A DNA stretch of 25,539 nucleotides from Puniceispirillum sp965657105 (GCF_965657105.1 NZ_CBFHNB010000026.1:1-25539); one strand, 5' to 3'; positions 6,315 to 14,366 are shown, counted from the stretch's first letter. Made by a program: numbers and translations. Notes: generated by a model not told the origin, from the letters alone.

Positions 6315-7637
6315 TTACAGAAACATATTGACCAGTGCCAAAACAATTCCCCCACCAAAAGCATAGCAAAAAGCTGTTAGCAAATTTGACCCCAGAACCA
6401 AATCCCGCGAGGATACATTATACAAACTAGCGCAAGTAATCACTGATAAAGATGCAACTGACGCCATTGTTCCCGCGCCCCATCCAATCAGATGTGATTG
6501 CATGAGCAAGGCAGGTTGCACATCGGCACCACCACGACTGAATATCGCTAAAAGCGCCGTGCTTGTTATAACGGGATGCACCCCCACCACCGATGCCAGC
6601 ATCATCAAAGTCGGCGTTGCAATCAAGGCAAACCAACCCGGAATGACCCCCACATAAATGGATGTGACTAATATCTGCAAAACATTAGTCTGGGTGGCGA
6701 AGAACCCAACAACCATGGCCACTGTAATGATAATTATATCGTCACCAATATTCGTCATCGCGTGCCGCGTTTGTTTCATGATCGCGGGAATATTGGCCCG
6801 GTGTCGCACAAATTGGATCGCCACCAGACATGGCATCACAATCACAACAGTTGATAAAGCCGTCAGATTAAACATTACCGCTGCCACGATAACGGTCACC
6901 AACACAACCAGCAAACGCATACTGACAGGTTGCAAACATGCCAGCGACATGCGCAGTTGCGCAAAGCTGAATTGCTGGCTGAATAACGGCACCGTTATCA
7001 AGGCAAAAATAATCGCCGTGACCAAGCCCAGCGCAATCGCAATCCATGACTGCGCAACTGGCACAAATATCTGGCCGATGGCAAAGGCCACAAAAAAGGG
7101 CGACCAGACACAAGATGACACCATGCCTCGCAACGCCGCCTCAGCAGCCATGCGCCGACGCCGCAAATCACTGTTAGGCGGCAAGGCCGCCGATAACATC
7201 GCAAAGGCACCTGTATTGATAACGCCGCCAAATACATGTCCGGCCATTTGCAAGCCACCTGATGAGGCTTCAGGTGGCAAGGTTGCCAGAGCTTGTTGGG
7301 TTTTGTGAACCGATGGCATCGTTTCAGCGGTCGCACGGACAAGAATCATCGTTGGCAATAATGCGGCGAAAATGAGCACTCTACGTCCTGCTTCAAACCA
7401 TTCATCACTTGTCGGGATATGATCGAGTAACAGCCATGCCACAAACCCCAATAACAGTAGTATTATCAGACTGTCACGCCGCATCTTCGGCACTGTCAAA
7501 AGACCGAAAATTACAAACATTATAACGCCAACATCACTCAAAGCTATGGCTTGTTCACCCGCAATAATCTGGATCAAAGCCACCAGCCATATAGCACATA
7601 GCAAACCAAAACGGATCACATCGATCATTGACTGCAT
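6315..7637 (-). CDS. Polytopic membrane protein, possible transporter
   Basis: A 440-residue, very hydrophobic protein with about 11-12 membrane helices. A central cytoplasmic-looking segment lies near residues 108-165 (HKTQQALATLPPEASSGGLQ, DLRRRRMAAEAALRG). Repeated Gly/Ala/Ser-rich re-entrant-like stretches (NTGAFAMLSAALPPNSD, SHLIGWGAGTMASVASLSV, VGVHPVITSTAL) resemble ion-transporter superfamily carriers for organic anions, but no specific family was recognised. The gene heads the minus-strand run and is followed after 64 bases by the persulfide dioxygenase-rhodanese gene, so uptake or export of a sulfur or amino compound is a reasonable guess. The start is the ATG at 7637 or the one at 7628. 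The ribosome site is weak (AAGGCG). Confidence 0.75.
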   Translation of the reverse strand: MQSMIDVIRFGLLCAIWLVALIQIIAGEQAIALSDVGVIMFVIFGLLTVPKMRRDSLIILLLLGFVAWLLLDHIPTSDEWFEAGRRVLIFAALLPTMILVRATAETMPSVHKTQQALATLPPEASSGGLQMAGHVFGGVINTGAFAMLSAALPPNSDLRRRRMAAEAALRGMVSSCVWSPFFVAFAIGQIFVPVAQSWIAIALGLVTAIIFALITVPLFSQQFSFAQLRMSLACLQPVSMRLLVVLVTVIVAAVMFNLTALSTVVIVMPCLVAIQFVRHRANIPAIMKQTRHAMTNIGDDIIIITVAMVVGFFATQTNVLQILVTSIYVGVIPGWFALIATPTLMMLASVVGVHPVITSTALLAIFSRGGADVQPALLMQSHLIGWGAGTMASVASLSVITCASLYNVSSRDLVLGSNLLTAFCYAFGGGIVLALVNMFL

Positions 7638-7751
7638 TTATGTTCGCGCCTTTCACCACCTAGTCATCTGGCACTCACCAGACAAACAAGGTGCTATCTA
7701 ACGCCACTTTTTTACCGGGCGAAAGCCCTTATCTTTGCCGGACGCAGGCCT

Positions 7752-8111
7752 TTAAAGCGATACGTCCGACCAGATGGCCAATTCATTGCCTGACGGCTCA
7801 AAAAAATGAAACCGGCGGCCACCTGGAAACGTAAAAATCGGTCTGGAAATGGTGCCACCTGCCGCCACGATATCGGCATAGCTTTGTTCCAGATCGTTGC
7901 TAAACAGCACAATCAACGCGCTACCATGCGCGGTGCGGCTATAGGCATTATTAGCAAAGAAACCGCCTTCAATGCCGGCATTGGCAAAGGCGGTATATTC
8001 GGCACCAAAATCTTCAAATGTCCAGCCAAAGACACATTCAAAAAAAGCTTTGCTTGCCGGAATGTCACTTGTGGAAAATTCAACATAGTCAATTTTATGA
8101 TGAGCTGGCAT
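7752..8111 (-). CDS. VOC-superfamily (glyoxalase/bleomycin-resistance-like) protein
   Basis: A 119-residue protein with the vicinal-oxygen-chelate fold. The first module carries IDYVEFSTSDIPASKAFFEC (residues 7-26) and FGWTFEDFG. The second carries the typical AAGGTISRPIFTFPGGRRFHFFEPSGNELAIW ending. Length and the paired beta-alpha-beta-beta-beta modules fit small VOC proteins acting as dimers. The reaction cannot be assigned: members include isomerases, dioxygenases and drug-binding proteins. GAGGAGG just upstream of the ATG at 8111 is a strong ribosome site. It appears to be a single-gene unit between the membrane protein and the ABC-F gene. It is cytoplasmic. Confidence 0.85.
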   Translation of the reverse strand: MPAHHKIDYVEFSTSDIPASKAFFECVFGWTFEDFGAEYTAFANAGIEGGFFANNAYSRTAHGSALIVLFSNDLEQSYADIVAAGGTISRPIFTFPGGRRFHFFEPSGNELAIWSDVSL

Positions 8112-8214
8112 TTCATCCTCCTCTGTTATGTGGCCAGCAGAGCCACCTGACTCAAAGTTAGAGACGCAAGCCTAAGGTCAGGTAATAACAGAGGTCAAAG
8201 CCCACACATTTAAA

Positions 8215-8240
8215 TCAAAAAGCGGCAACAGGATTGCCCG
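8215..8240 (-). terminator. Possible terminator of the ABC-F gene
   Basis: Read on the minus strand, GGCAA and TTGCC (8234-8238 and 8224-8228) form a five-pair stem with a five-base loop. This is followed by GC and a TTTTT run (8217-8221), directly after the ABC-F stop. The stem is short, so this is tentative. Confidence 0.4.
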
Positions 8241-8243
8241 TGC

Positions 8244-10145
8244 TTACGTATTGAGAGCGCTGGCCAACGATTCCTGTAATGAAAGCCATTCTTCTTCGCC
8301 GCGCGCTATCGCCTCATCCACATCAGCAAGCCTTTTACCGGCATCTGCTGCCCGGCTTTGATTAGTTGCCTCAAAGAAACCGGGCGCTGCCATTTCCTGC
8401 TCAATATCAGCTTTCTGTTTTGTCAGTTTTTCCAAAATCTTTTCGGTTTTGGTGATTGCGCTTCGCACCTGCGCCGTATTTTGCCGCTTTTCTTTACCCG
8501 ACAAAACCCGCGCTGTGGGCGGGCTATCTATATCTGCCGTTTGAAGAGTATTCGCGTCACGCCCAACCGTTTTGCCTTTGCCCGATCGCTGTTTCAACAG
8601 CAATTTGCGATAATCATCCATATCCCCATCAAATGGCACAACCGCACCATCGCGCACAATCCAGAGAATGTCAGCCACAGTTTCAACCAGATGTGGATCA
8701 TGGCTCACCAGAATGACCGCACCATTATAATCATTCAGCGCATGGATAAGCGCTTCACGGCTTTCGATATCAAGATGGTTGGTTGGCTCATCAAGGATCA
8801 ATATATGCGGCGCATCAATCGCTGCCATCGCCATCAACAATCGGGCTTTCTGGCCACCTGACAGACGTTCAACCGGATTTTCAACAATGTCAGCGCCAAT
8901 CCCTGCCGCCCCAAGACGGCCGCGCAATTTCGTTGGCAATTCATCCGGACGCAACCGCGCCATATGCTGGAACGGTGTTTCACCCGGAACCAGCTCATCC
9001 AACTGATGCTGGGCGAAGAATCCTATACGTAACTTGCCTGATTTCTGAATATCACCAGCAAGCGGTGCCAGCCGATCAGCGATTAATTTCGACAAGGTTG
9101 ATTTGCCTTCACCATTCGCGCCCAGCAAAGCAATGCGGTCATCCTGATCAAGCCGGATATCAATTTTACGCAATACAGCTTTGCCATCATAGCCAACTGA
9201 CGCATTTTCGATAACCATAAGGGGCGGTGGAAGTGGCGTTGGTGACGGAAACTGGAATTCAGATACGGCGCTTTCCGACAAGGCGGCAATAGGCTGCATT
9301 TTTTCCAATTGTTTCAGACGTGATTGTGCCTGACGAGCCTTGGACGCTTTATAACGGAAGCGGTCAACAAAGCTCTGGATATGCTCACGCTGGGCGTCCT
9401 GTTTACGCTTCATTGATTGCTGTTGTTCCAGTTTCAACCGACGTTCGGCATCAAACTGGTCATAGCTGCCACCGTAATATGTCAATTTACGGTCGGTTAA
9501 ATGCAAAATACCGGTCACTGATCGATTCAGCAGACCACGATCATGCGATATCACCAAAACGGTTTTGCGATATTTAGCCAGAAATGTTTCCAGCCATACA
9601 GCACCTTCCAGATCCAAATAGTTTGTCGGCTCATCAAGAAGTAATAGATCAGGTTGTGAAAACAGCACCGCACCAAGCGCAACCCGCATTCGCCAGCCAC
9701 CTGAAAATTCGGCACAGGGACGTGCCTGCGCTTGCCCATCAAATCCAAGGCCAGCCAGAATTGTTGCCGCCCGTGATTCGGCAGAATGCGCATCAATATC
9801 AGTCAGGCGCATGTGAATATCAGCAATCCGCATAGGATCCGTTGCACTTTCGGCTTCACGCAGCAAAGCATCGCGCTCAAGATCAGCCGCCAAAACCGTG
9901 TCAAGAAGGCTAACGCTGGACGCGGGGGCTTCCTGATCAACGCCACCAACCCGAAAATAGCTTGGATATTCAATATCACCTGAGTCAAGCGCCCATTCAT
10001 TTCTGATCAATCTGAACAGGCTTGTTTTGCCAGTTCCATTGCGCCCAACGATACCCACTTTATGGCCAGCCGGAATTGTGGCTGACGCATTTTCGAGCAG
10101 GGGTTTGCCATCAATGGCAAAAAACAGGTTTTGAAGCTTTAACAT
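8244..10145 (-). CDS. ABC-F family ATP-binding protein (YheS/Uup-like)
   Basis: A 633-residue protein with two ABC ATPase domains and no membrane segments, the layout of ABC-F translation factors. The first domain has Walker A GRNGTGKTS (residues 34-42), signature FSGGWRMRVALG and Walker B LLLLDEPTNYLD. The second has Walker A GANGEGKST, signature LSGGQKARLLMA and Walker B ILILDEPTNHLD. Between them is the charged linker with KRKQDAQREHIQSFVDRFRYKASKARQAQSR that reaches into the ribosome. The C-terminal ~90 residues are a coiled coil (TKTEKILEKLTKQKADIEQEM). Length and linker are closest to YheS. These proteins bind the ribosomal E site and relieve stalls. The start at 10145 has no strong ribosome site but is preceded by a small inverted repeat. 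It lies 56 bases after the LysR gene. Confidence 0.93.
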   Translation of the reverse strand: MLKLQNLFFAIDGKPLLENASATIPAGHKVGIVGRNGTGKTSLFRLIRNEWALDSGDIEYPSYFRVGGVDQEAPASSVSLLDTVLAADLERDALLREAESATDPMRIADIHMRLTDIDAHSAESRAATILAGLGFDGQAQARPCAEFSGGWRMRVALGAVLFSQPDLLLLDEPTNYLDLEGAVWLETFLAKYRKTVLVISHDRGLLNRSVTGILHLTDRKLTYYGGSYDQFDAERRLKLEQQQSMKRKQDAQREHIQSFVDRFRYKASKARQAQSRLKQLEKMQPIAALSESAVSEFQFPSPTPLPPPLMVIENASVGYDGKAVLRKIDIRLDQDDRIALLGANGEGKSTLSKLIADRLAPLAGDIQKSGKLRIGFFAQHQLDELVPGETPFQHMARLRPDELPTKLRGRLGAAGIGADIVENPVERLSGGQKARLLMAMAAIDAPHILILDEPTNHLDIESREALIHALNDYNGAVILVSHDPHLVETVADILWIVRDGAVVPFDGDMDDYRKLLLKQRSGKGKTVGRDANTLQTADIDSPPTARVLSGKEKRQNTAQVRSAITKTEKILEKLTKQKADIEQEMAAPGFFEATNQSRAADAGKRLADVDEAIARGEEEWLSLQESLASALNT

Positions 10146-10163
10146 AGGCCGAAGACTTGGCCT
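10146..10163. repeat. Inverted repeat at the ABC-F start
   Basis: AGGCC (10146-10150) and GGCCT (10159-10163) pair. The inside adds AAG/CTT, so the element is a near-palindrome touching the ABC-F start codon. It may affect initiation, but it is short. Confidence 0.3.
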
Positions 10164-10201
10164 CTGGCGACAGATTTGTCAACATCACTGCCTAGCAAAT
10201 T

Positions 10202-11122
10202 TTAGGCTTTTGGCCCGATCTGGTTCCAATGTGGGTTTTTATCGAAACGCCAGGCCATAAAATCAACGAATGCGCGCGTCCGGCGCGGCAAGATTGTTGT
10301 TTTTGGATAAACGGCAAAAATATCAAGCTCGGACCAGTCATGGTCGGCCATCAGCGGCACCAGCGTGCCATCATTAATGGCATCAAAAAGCAGAAATGTC
10401 GGCAAATTAACCACGCCAAGTCCGGCAATGGCCGCATTACGCAACACATCTCCATTTGAGGCTGACAGACGCTGGGATACATGCACTGTCCCTGCCTTAC
10501 CTTCAGGCGTTACATAAGCCCAATCCGATGGTGTTCGCGAATTCGCATAGACTAGCCCAGGCACATCATTGAGATCTTCTGGATTGTCTAGCGGACCACG
10601 TTTCGCAATAAAATCTGGCGATGCACAGGGCACCTGCCGTGCGGTTGATATTTTTTTGGCAATCAGGCTGGAATCCTGCAAAGCACCGATTCGTATCGCC
10701 AGATCAAACCCCTCGGCGATCAGATCAATACGTTTATCTGACAGATCAATATCAACCCGCACGTCTGGATTTTCCTTCATGAAGTCAGTAATCAGCGGCG
10801 CGATATGCGTTATGCCAAATGATAAAGGCGCATTAAGCCGCAACACACCACTCAAAACACCTTCTGTATTCTGAACTTCCTGCTGCGCTGCTTCCAACTC
10901 GTCAAGAATAGTACGGCACCGGCTGAAAAATCTTTGGCCTGTCTCGTTAAGATACATGCGGCGCGTCGAACGCTGGATCAATGGCGCTCCAAGACGAAGC
11001 TCCAAATCTTTCAAGCGACGACTAACAGCAGAAACGGCAATACCAAGGCGTTCCGCTGCCTGCGTAAGGCTTCCTGTTTCTACAACCGTTACAAAGGCAC
11101 GTATTTCTTCAATTTGGCTCAT
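10202..11122 (-). CDS. LysR-family transcriptional regulator
   Basis: A 306-residue protein. Residues 1-60 are the LysR winged helix-turn-helix (FVTVVETGSLTQAAERLGIAVSAVSRRLKDLE, then LGAPLIQRSTRRMYLNETGQ). Residues ~90-295 are the periplasmic-binding-like effector domain, beginning with SGVLRLNAPLSFGITHIAPL and with RIGALQDSSLIAKKI in the middle. This is typical of the large AaeR/DsdC-like group that often controls nearby oxidoreductase or efflux genes. It is transcribed towards the ABC-F gene and away from ung. Its own target is not evident from position. The upstream region is very AT-rich. It is cytoplasmic and expected to be a dimer or tetramer. Confidence 0.92.
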   Translation of the reverse strand: MSQIEEIRAFVTVVETGSLTQAAERLGIAVSAVSRRLKDLELRLGAPLIQRSTRRMYLNETGQRFFSRCRTILDELEAAQQEVQNTEGVLSGVLRLNAPLSFGITHIAPLITDFMKENPDVRVDIDLSDKRIDLIAEGFDLAIRIGALQDSSLIAKKISTARQVPCASPDFIAKRGPLDNPEDLNDVPGLVYANSRTPSDWAYVTPEGKAGTVHVSQRLSASNGDVLRNAAIAGLGVVNLPTFLLFDAINDGTLVPLMADHDWSELDIFAVYPKTTILPRRTRAFVDFMAWRFDKNPHWNQIGPKA

Positions 11123-11216
11123 GGCATAAACTCTATATTATTTTTCTATATTTTATAATTATATTTTCACAAATCTTGTCTTCTTTCTGACGCCTGCAAC
11201 AATTACATACATATCA

Positions 11217-11245
11217 GCCATGAGAGACCTCCCCCCTCTCATGGC
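11217..11245. repeat. Ten-pair inverted repeat with C-rich loop
   Basis: GCCATGAGAG (11217-11226) and CTCTCATGGC (11236-11245) are perfectly complementary around the loop ACCTCCCCC. No T-run follows on either strand, so it is not a standard terminator. It lies between the divergent LysR and ung genes and may be an operator or an RNA hairpin. Confidence 0.55.
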
Positions 11246-11280
11246 GTATCCCCCTTTAAATTTGTTCATAACTAATATCA

Positions 11281-11309
11281 TTGTTCTGCGTTAAGTTGGT
11301 TAATATACT
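11281..11309 (+). promoter_or_regulatory. Predicted sigma-70-type promoter of ung
   Basis: TTGTTC (11281-11286) and TATACT (11304-11309) are separated by exactly 17 bases, and transcription would start near 11316, about 34 bases before the ung ATG. Confidence 0.5.
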
Positions 11310-11349
11310 ATTTTAGCGTCATTATATAGACGTGCTTCAAGGGGGGGGT

Positions 11350-12027
11350 ATGCATATTGAACAAAGCTGGCATCATCATCTTGACGCGGTCATGAACAGC
11401 AAAGAGATAACGCAACTTTTCCGACTTTTGGATAAAGAGCGTGCCAAAGGCATCAGCATATATCCGCCCACTGAGTCGGTCTTCACAGCTTTTGACCTCA
11501 CACCCTTTGATGCGGTTAAAGTCGTCATTATTGGGCAGGATCCCTATCACGGACCAGGACAAGCGCATGGGCTGAGTTTTTCGGTGCCGCAGGGTGTTAA
11601 AATACCACCATCATTGCGTAATATATTCAAAGAGCTTGTATCCGATATTGCCTGTCCAGCACCATTACATGGCAATCTTGAAAGCTGGGCGCGGCAAGGT
11701 GTGCTTTTGCTGAATAACTGCCTCACGGTCGAAGATGGCAAAGCGGGATCGCATCACGGCAAGGGCTGGGAGACCTTTACCGATGCGGCCATTAGCCAGC
11801 TGGCTGATATCCGCGAACATCTGGTCTTTATCCTTTGGGGACGCAAAGCCGCTGAAAAAGGTCATGCGATTGATGCCAATCGTCATCTTATACTAACCGC
11901 GGCACATCCATCGCCGCTTTCAGCCTATAATGGTTTTTTTGGTAGCCGTCCTTTTTCGCGCACGAATAGATATCTCGAAGCGCATGGACAAACGGCTATC
12001 AATTGGGACACTAGCCAAGCTAGATAA
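11350..12027 (+). CDS. ung: Uracil-DNA glycosylase, family 1
   Basis: A 225-residue enzyme that excises uracil from DNA at the start of base-excision repair. The water-activating motif GQDPYHGPGQAHGLSF has its catalytic Asp at residue 64, the same number as in E. coli. The uracil-binding Asn follows in LLLNNCLTV (Asn122), and the DNA-intercalation loop HPSPLSA carries His186. Length matches the family. The ATG at 11350 is preferred. It follows a run of eight G (11341-11348) that acts as an unusually long Shine-Dalgarno-like tract. An in-frame GTG at 11332 would put the G-run inside the coding region. The gene is divergent from the LysR gene, with a likely promoter at 11281-11309. Confidence 0.95.
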   Translation: MHIEQSWHHHLDAVMNSKEITQLFRLLDKERAKGISIYPPTESVFTAFDLTPFDAVKVVIIGQDPYHGPGQAHGLSFSVPQGVKIPPSLRNIFKELVSDIACPAPLHGNLESWARQGVLLLNNCLTVEDGKAGSHHGKGWETFTDAAISQLADIREHLVFILWGRKAAEKGHAIDANRHLILTAAHPSPLSAYNGFFGSRPFSRTNRYLEAHGQTAINWDTSQAR

Positions 12028-12063
12028 TTGACGCGAGACAGCGCATGGCTAAGGTCAGTCATT

Positions 12064-12099
12064 ACACGGTATAACATCACAACACGTTATAACATCACA
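12064..12099 (+). repeat. Two-copy 18-bp tandem repeat upstream of the SGNH gene
   Basis: ACACGGTATAACATCACA (12064-12081) is followed immediately by ACACGTTATAACATCACA (12082-12099), with one difference. The second copy contains the palindrome GTTATAAC. The pair ends 21 bases before the SGNH start codon, a position suited to an operator or a leader element. Confidence 0.6.
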
Positions 12100-12120
12100 T
12101 AGACATAAAGGTGCCCCATC

Positions 12121-12765
12121 ATGTCCCGTTCATTGCTTTGTTTTGGAGATAGCAATACACATGGCACCCCGCCAATGGAGAGCCTATCATCACAAGGCCG
12201 GTTTGGCATCGATGTGCGCTGGCCTGCCGTTATGCAAACAAGACTAGCCCCGGATTGGACAGTGATCGAAGAAGGCCATCCTGGGCGAACAACGGTGCAT
12301 GATGATCCAATTAACGGCGCGCATAAAAATGGCATCCGTATGTTACCTGCCTTGTTGGAAACACATCGTCCGCTTGATGTCATTGTGATCATGCTGGGTA
12401 CTAATGATCTGCAACATCGTTTCGGTGTGAATGCAGCTGAAATTGCTTTGGCAATTGGCAAAATTATCGAGATCATCAAGGCATCTGATTCGGGCATCAA
12501 CCAGCACGCGCCTGATATCTTGCTGATGAGTCCACCGCCCGTTATGCAGGCAGGCTGTCTTGCCGACATATTTGAAAACAGCATTGATAATGCCCATGCC
12601 CTATCCGGCACCATTGCCAATATGGCTAAACAGCATGATGTTCCCTATTTTGATACTGGTGCACATATTGCCGTATCACCAATTGATGGCGTTCATTTTG
12701 ATGCTGAAAGCCATATCACGCTAGGTCTGGCGATGGCTGTCGCAATACGTAAATTTTTTGGCTAA
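12121..12765 (+). CDS. SGNH/GDSL-family hydrolase (esterase-like)
   Basis: A 214-residue hydrolase. Block I is CFGDSNTHG (nucleophile Ser in GDSN, residue 11). Block II Gly lies in EEGHPGRTT. Block III is MLGTNDLQ with the oxyanion Asn. Block V is DGVHFDAESH, holding the catalytic Asp and His. There is no signal peptide, so it is cytoplasmic. The family hydrolyses esters or acetyl groups on small molecules and sugars, and the substrate here is not known. AAGGTG at 12108-12113 lies 7 bases before the ATG. Ribokinase follows after 74 bases on the same strand, which hints at a sugar or nucleoside substrate, but this is weak. Confidence 0.88.
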   Translation: MSRSLLCFGDSNTHGTPPMESLSSQGRFGIDVRWPAVMQTRLAPDWTVIEEGHPGRTTVHDDPINGAHKNGIRMLPALLETHRPLDVIVIMLGTNDLQHRFGVNAAEIALAIGKIIEIIKASDSGINQHAPDILLMSPPPVMQAGCLADIFENSIDNAHALSGTIANMAKQHDVPYFDTGAHIAVSPIDGVHFDAESHITLGLAMAVAIRKFFG

Positions 12766-12839
12766 TTGATTGTGCCACCCACGCAGACAGGCTAGCTTCA
12801 AAAGACGATCTTGCGGCATCTATTTACGGGGGAACCATT

Positions 12840-13760
12840 ATGTCATCCATTGTTATTCTTGGTATTTTTGTGGCCGATACGGCTTATCGTGCCAAACGCA
12901 TCCCCCTGATTGGCGAAACAATTCTGGGTGAAAACTTCAATCTTAGTCCTGGCGGTAAAGGGTCAAATCAGGCTGTTGCCGCGGCAAAGGCTGGCGCCAA
13001 TGCACATATGATCACGCGGCTAGGTACGGATACATTTGCCGATATGGCACTGGATATATGGCAAAAAACTGGCGTGACACCCGCAATCACCCAACATGAA
13101 AACAGTTATACAGGCGCTGCCTGCATTTTCATCGAGGCTGAGAGCGGTAATAATGCAATCATTGTTGCCCCGGGCGTTGCTGGCGAGATTGATAATAGCG
13201 ACATTGACCGCAATGCAGACTTGATAGCTAATGCTGACATATTCATTACCCAGCTTGAACAGCCACTTGGGGCAGCGATGTATGGCCTGGAACTGGCGCG
13301 GGAAAAAGGCGTTCGAACGTTACTCAATCCGGCACCTGCCACAGATCTTCCTGATGGTATGCTGGCTTTATGTGATTTTGTAACACCCAATGAAACCGAA
13401 GCCGAAGGCCTGACCGGAATCAAAGTCACATCGGTTGCCAGCGCAACCCAAGCGGCGCAGGCTTTACGTGCAGCGGGTGCCGGTGCCGCCATTATCACAC
13501 TTGGCGAAAATGGCGCACTTTATCATGACGCTGACACCACTATACATATGCCTGCCATGTCGTCAGGCAAAGTGATTGAAACCACAGGTGCTGGTGACTC
13601 GTTTAATGGATGTTTCGCCGCCGCCCTTGCCGAAGGCATGACGCCTGTTGATGCTGTCAGATTCGGGTGCGCAGCGGCTAGCATTTCAGTCACTCGCGCT
13701 GGTGCCGCAAATTCCATGCCCAGCCGGGCTGAAATTGATGCCCGACTAGCCCAAGGTTAA
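12840..13760 (+). CDS. rbsK: Ribokinase (PfkB family)
   Basis: A 306-residue sugar kinase of the PfkB/ribokinase family, converting D-ribose and ATP to ribose 5-phosphate for the pentose-phosphate pathway and nucleotide synthesis. The first signature is SPGGKGSNQAVAAAKAGA (about residues 36-53). The second is ETTGAGDSFNGCFAAAL with the catalytic base Asp253. NPAPA and NETEAEGLTG in the middle are typical of ribokinase rather than adenosine or fructokinase. GGGGGA at 12828-12833 gives a strong ribosome site 6 bases before the ATG. No ribose ABC transporter is adjacent. Another pentose substrate cannot be excluded. Confidence 0.9.
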   Translation: MSSIVILGIFVADTAYRAKRIPLIGETILGENFNLSPGGKGSNQAVAAAKAGANAHMITRLGTDTFADMALDIWQKTGVTPAITQHENSYTGAACIFIEAESGNNAIIVAPGVAGEIDNSDIDRNADLIANADIFITQLEQPLGAAMYGLELAREKGVRTLLNPAPATDLPDGMLALCDFVTPNETEAEGLTGIKVTSVASATQAAQALRAAGAGAAIITLGENGALYHDADTTIHMPAMSSGKVIETTGAGDSFNGCFAAALAEGMTPVDAVRFGCAAASISVTRAGAANSMPSRAEIDARLAQG

Positions 13761-13774
13761 CAACATAATCGTGA

Positions 13775-14248
13775 CTAGCTTCCCTGACCCGCGGGGCTAG
13801 GTGCTGATACTGCGGTGGTCATCCAGCATCCCTGACATGCACCTTCAGTTACCTTTTCAACTACCCATGAAAAGAACAGTACATTGCCAGCCTTGGTTTC
13901 CATCAGCACGTCAAATTGCTGCCATCCCTCACCTTGCTTGGCCAGCGAAATAGAATGGCTAGCATGGTCAATCATCTCGATATATGACGGGCTTCGGATC
14001 ATCTGGGCAAAGCGTGGATATGGCCCTGTCATGCGCCGATTTTCCGGATGCGCAAAGGCCCATGTCTGGCGAATACCAAAATCACGTTCCGGATTATCAT
14101 TATTCTGTAATCCGGTTAGCTGTATATCGACGACTTCCTGCGGTGCAATGTCGGGGTTTGGCGCAACCACTTCGGTGCTGCTAGCTGAAGCCAGCGCGCC
14201 AAAATAGCCAAGCATAATGAAAAGAAATAGTCTGAAAAACTTGATCAT
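13775..14248 (-). CDS. DUF4864 exported protein
   Basis: A ~157-residue protein with an N-terminal signal peptide (MIKFFRLFLFIMLGYFGALASA) and a likely cut after ASA. The mature part matches the DUF4864 pattern: PQEVVDIQLTGLQNNDNPERDFGIRQTWAFAHPENRRMTGPY followed by FAQMIRSPSYIEMIDH. The function is unknown. The predicted location is periplasmic. Cysteines near the end (ACQGCW) could form a disulfide. The start is either the ATG at 14248 or a GTG at 14254. The GGGAA ribosome site at 14259-14263 suits both and lies inside a strong hairpin (14259-14299). The gene converges on ribokinase with a 14-base gap. Confidence 0.8.
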   Translation of the reverse strand: MIKFFRLFLFIMLGYFGALASASSTEVVAPNPDIAPQEVVDIQLTGLQNNDNPERDFGIRQTWAFAHPENRRMTGPYPRFAQMIRSPSYIEMIDHASHSISLAKQGEGWQQFDVLMETKAGNVLFFSWVVEKVTEGACQGCWMTTAVSAPSPAGQGS

Positions 14249-14258
14249 AAGCACAATA

Positions 14259-14299
14259 TTCCCATTTCAGTTATGTCCCCCATAACTATGAAATGGGAA
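14259..14299. promoter_or_regulatory. 17-pair hairpin masking the DUF4864 ribosome site
   Basis: TTCCCATTTCA+GTTATG (14259-14275) pairs with CATAAC-(TA)-TGAAATGGGAA (14281-14299), with a five-base C-rich loop and one two-base bulge. On the minus strand the last bases of the stem are GGGAA, the only ribosome-site candidate for DUF4864. It lies in the divergent region before the SDR gene and could also be an operator. Confidence 0.6.
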
Positions 14300-14366
14300 G
14301 TATTTTACCAGAATGCAATGTTTGGCTTATGCTATCGGTTATCATTGATTGTTAGAAAAGAGTTTT

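Noticed and set aside
6658..7308. Plus-strand open frame of 216 codons
   Set aside because: It lies wholly antisense to the membrane protein gene, has no ribosome site and shows composition that mirrors the hydrophobic gene.
8358..8861. Plus-strand open frame of 167 codons
   Set aside because: It is antisense to the ABC-F gene, whose motifs are unmistakable, and has no family pattern.
12087..12620. Minus-strand open frame of 177 codons
   Set aside because: It is antisense to the SGNH hydrolase and covers its promoter repeat, with no ribosome site.
13106..13498. Minus-strand open frame of 130 codons
   Set aside because: It is antisense to ribokinase, Ala/Ser-rich shadow composition, no start signal.
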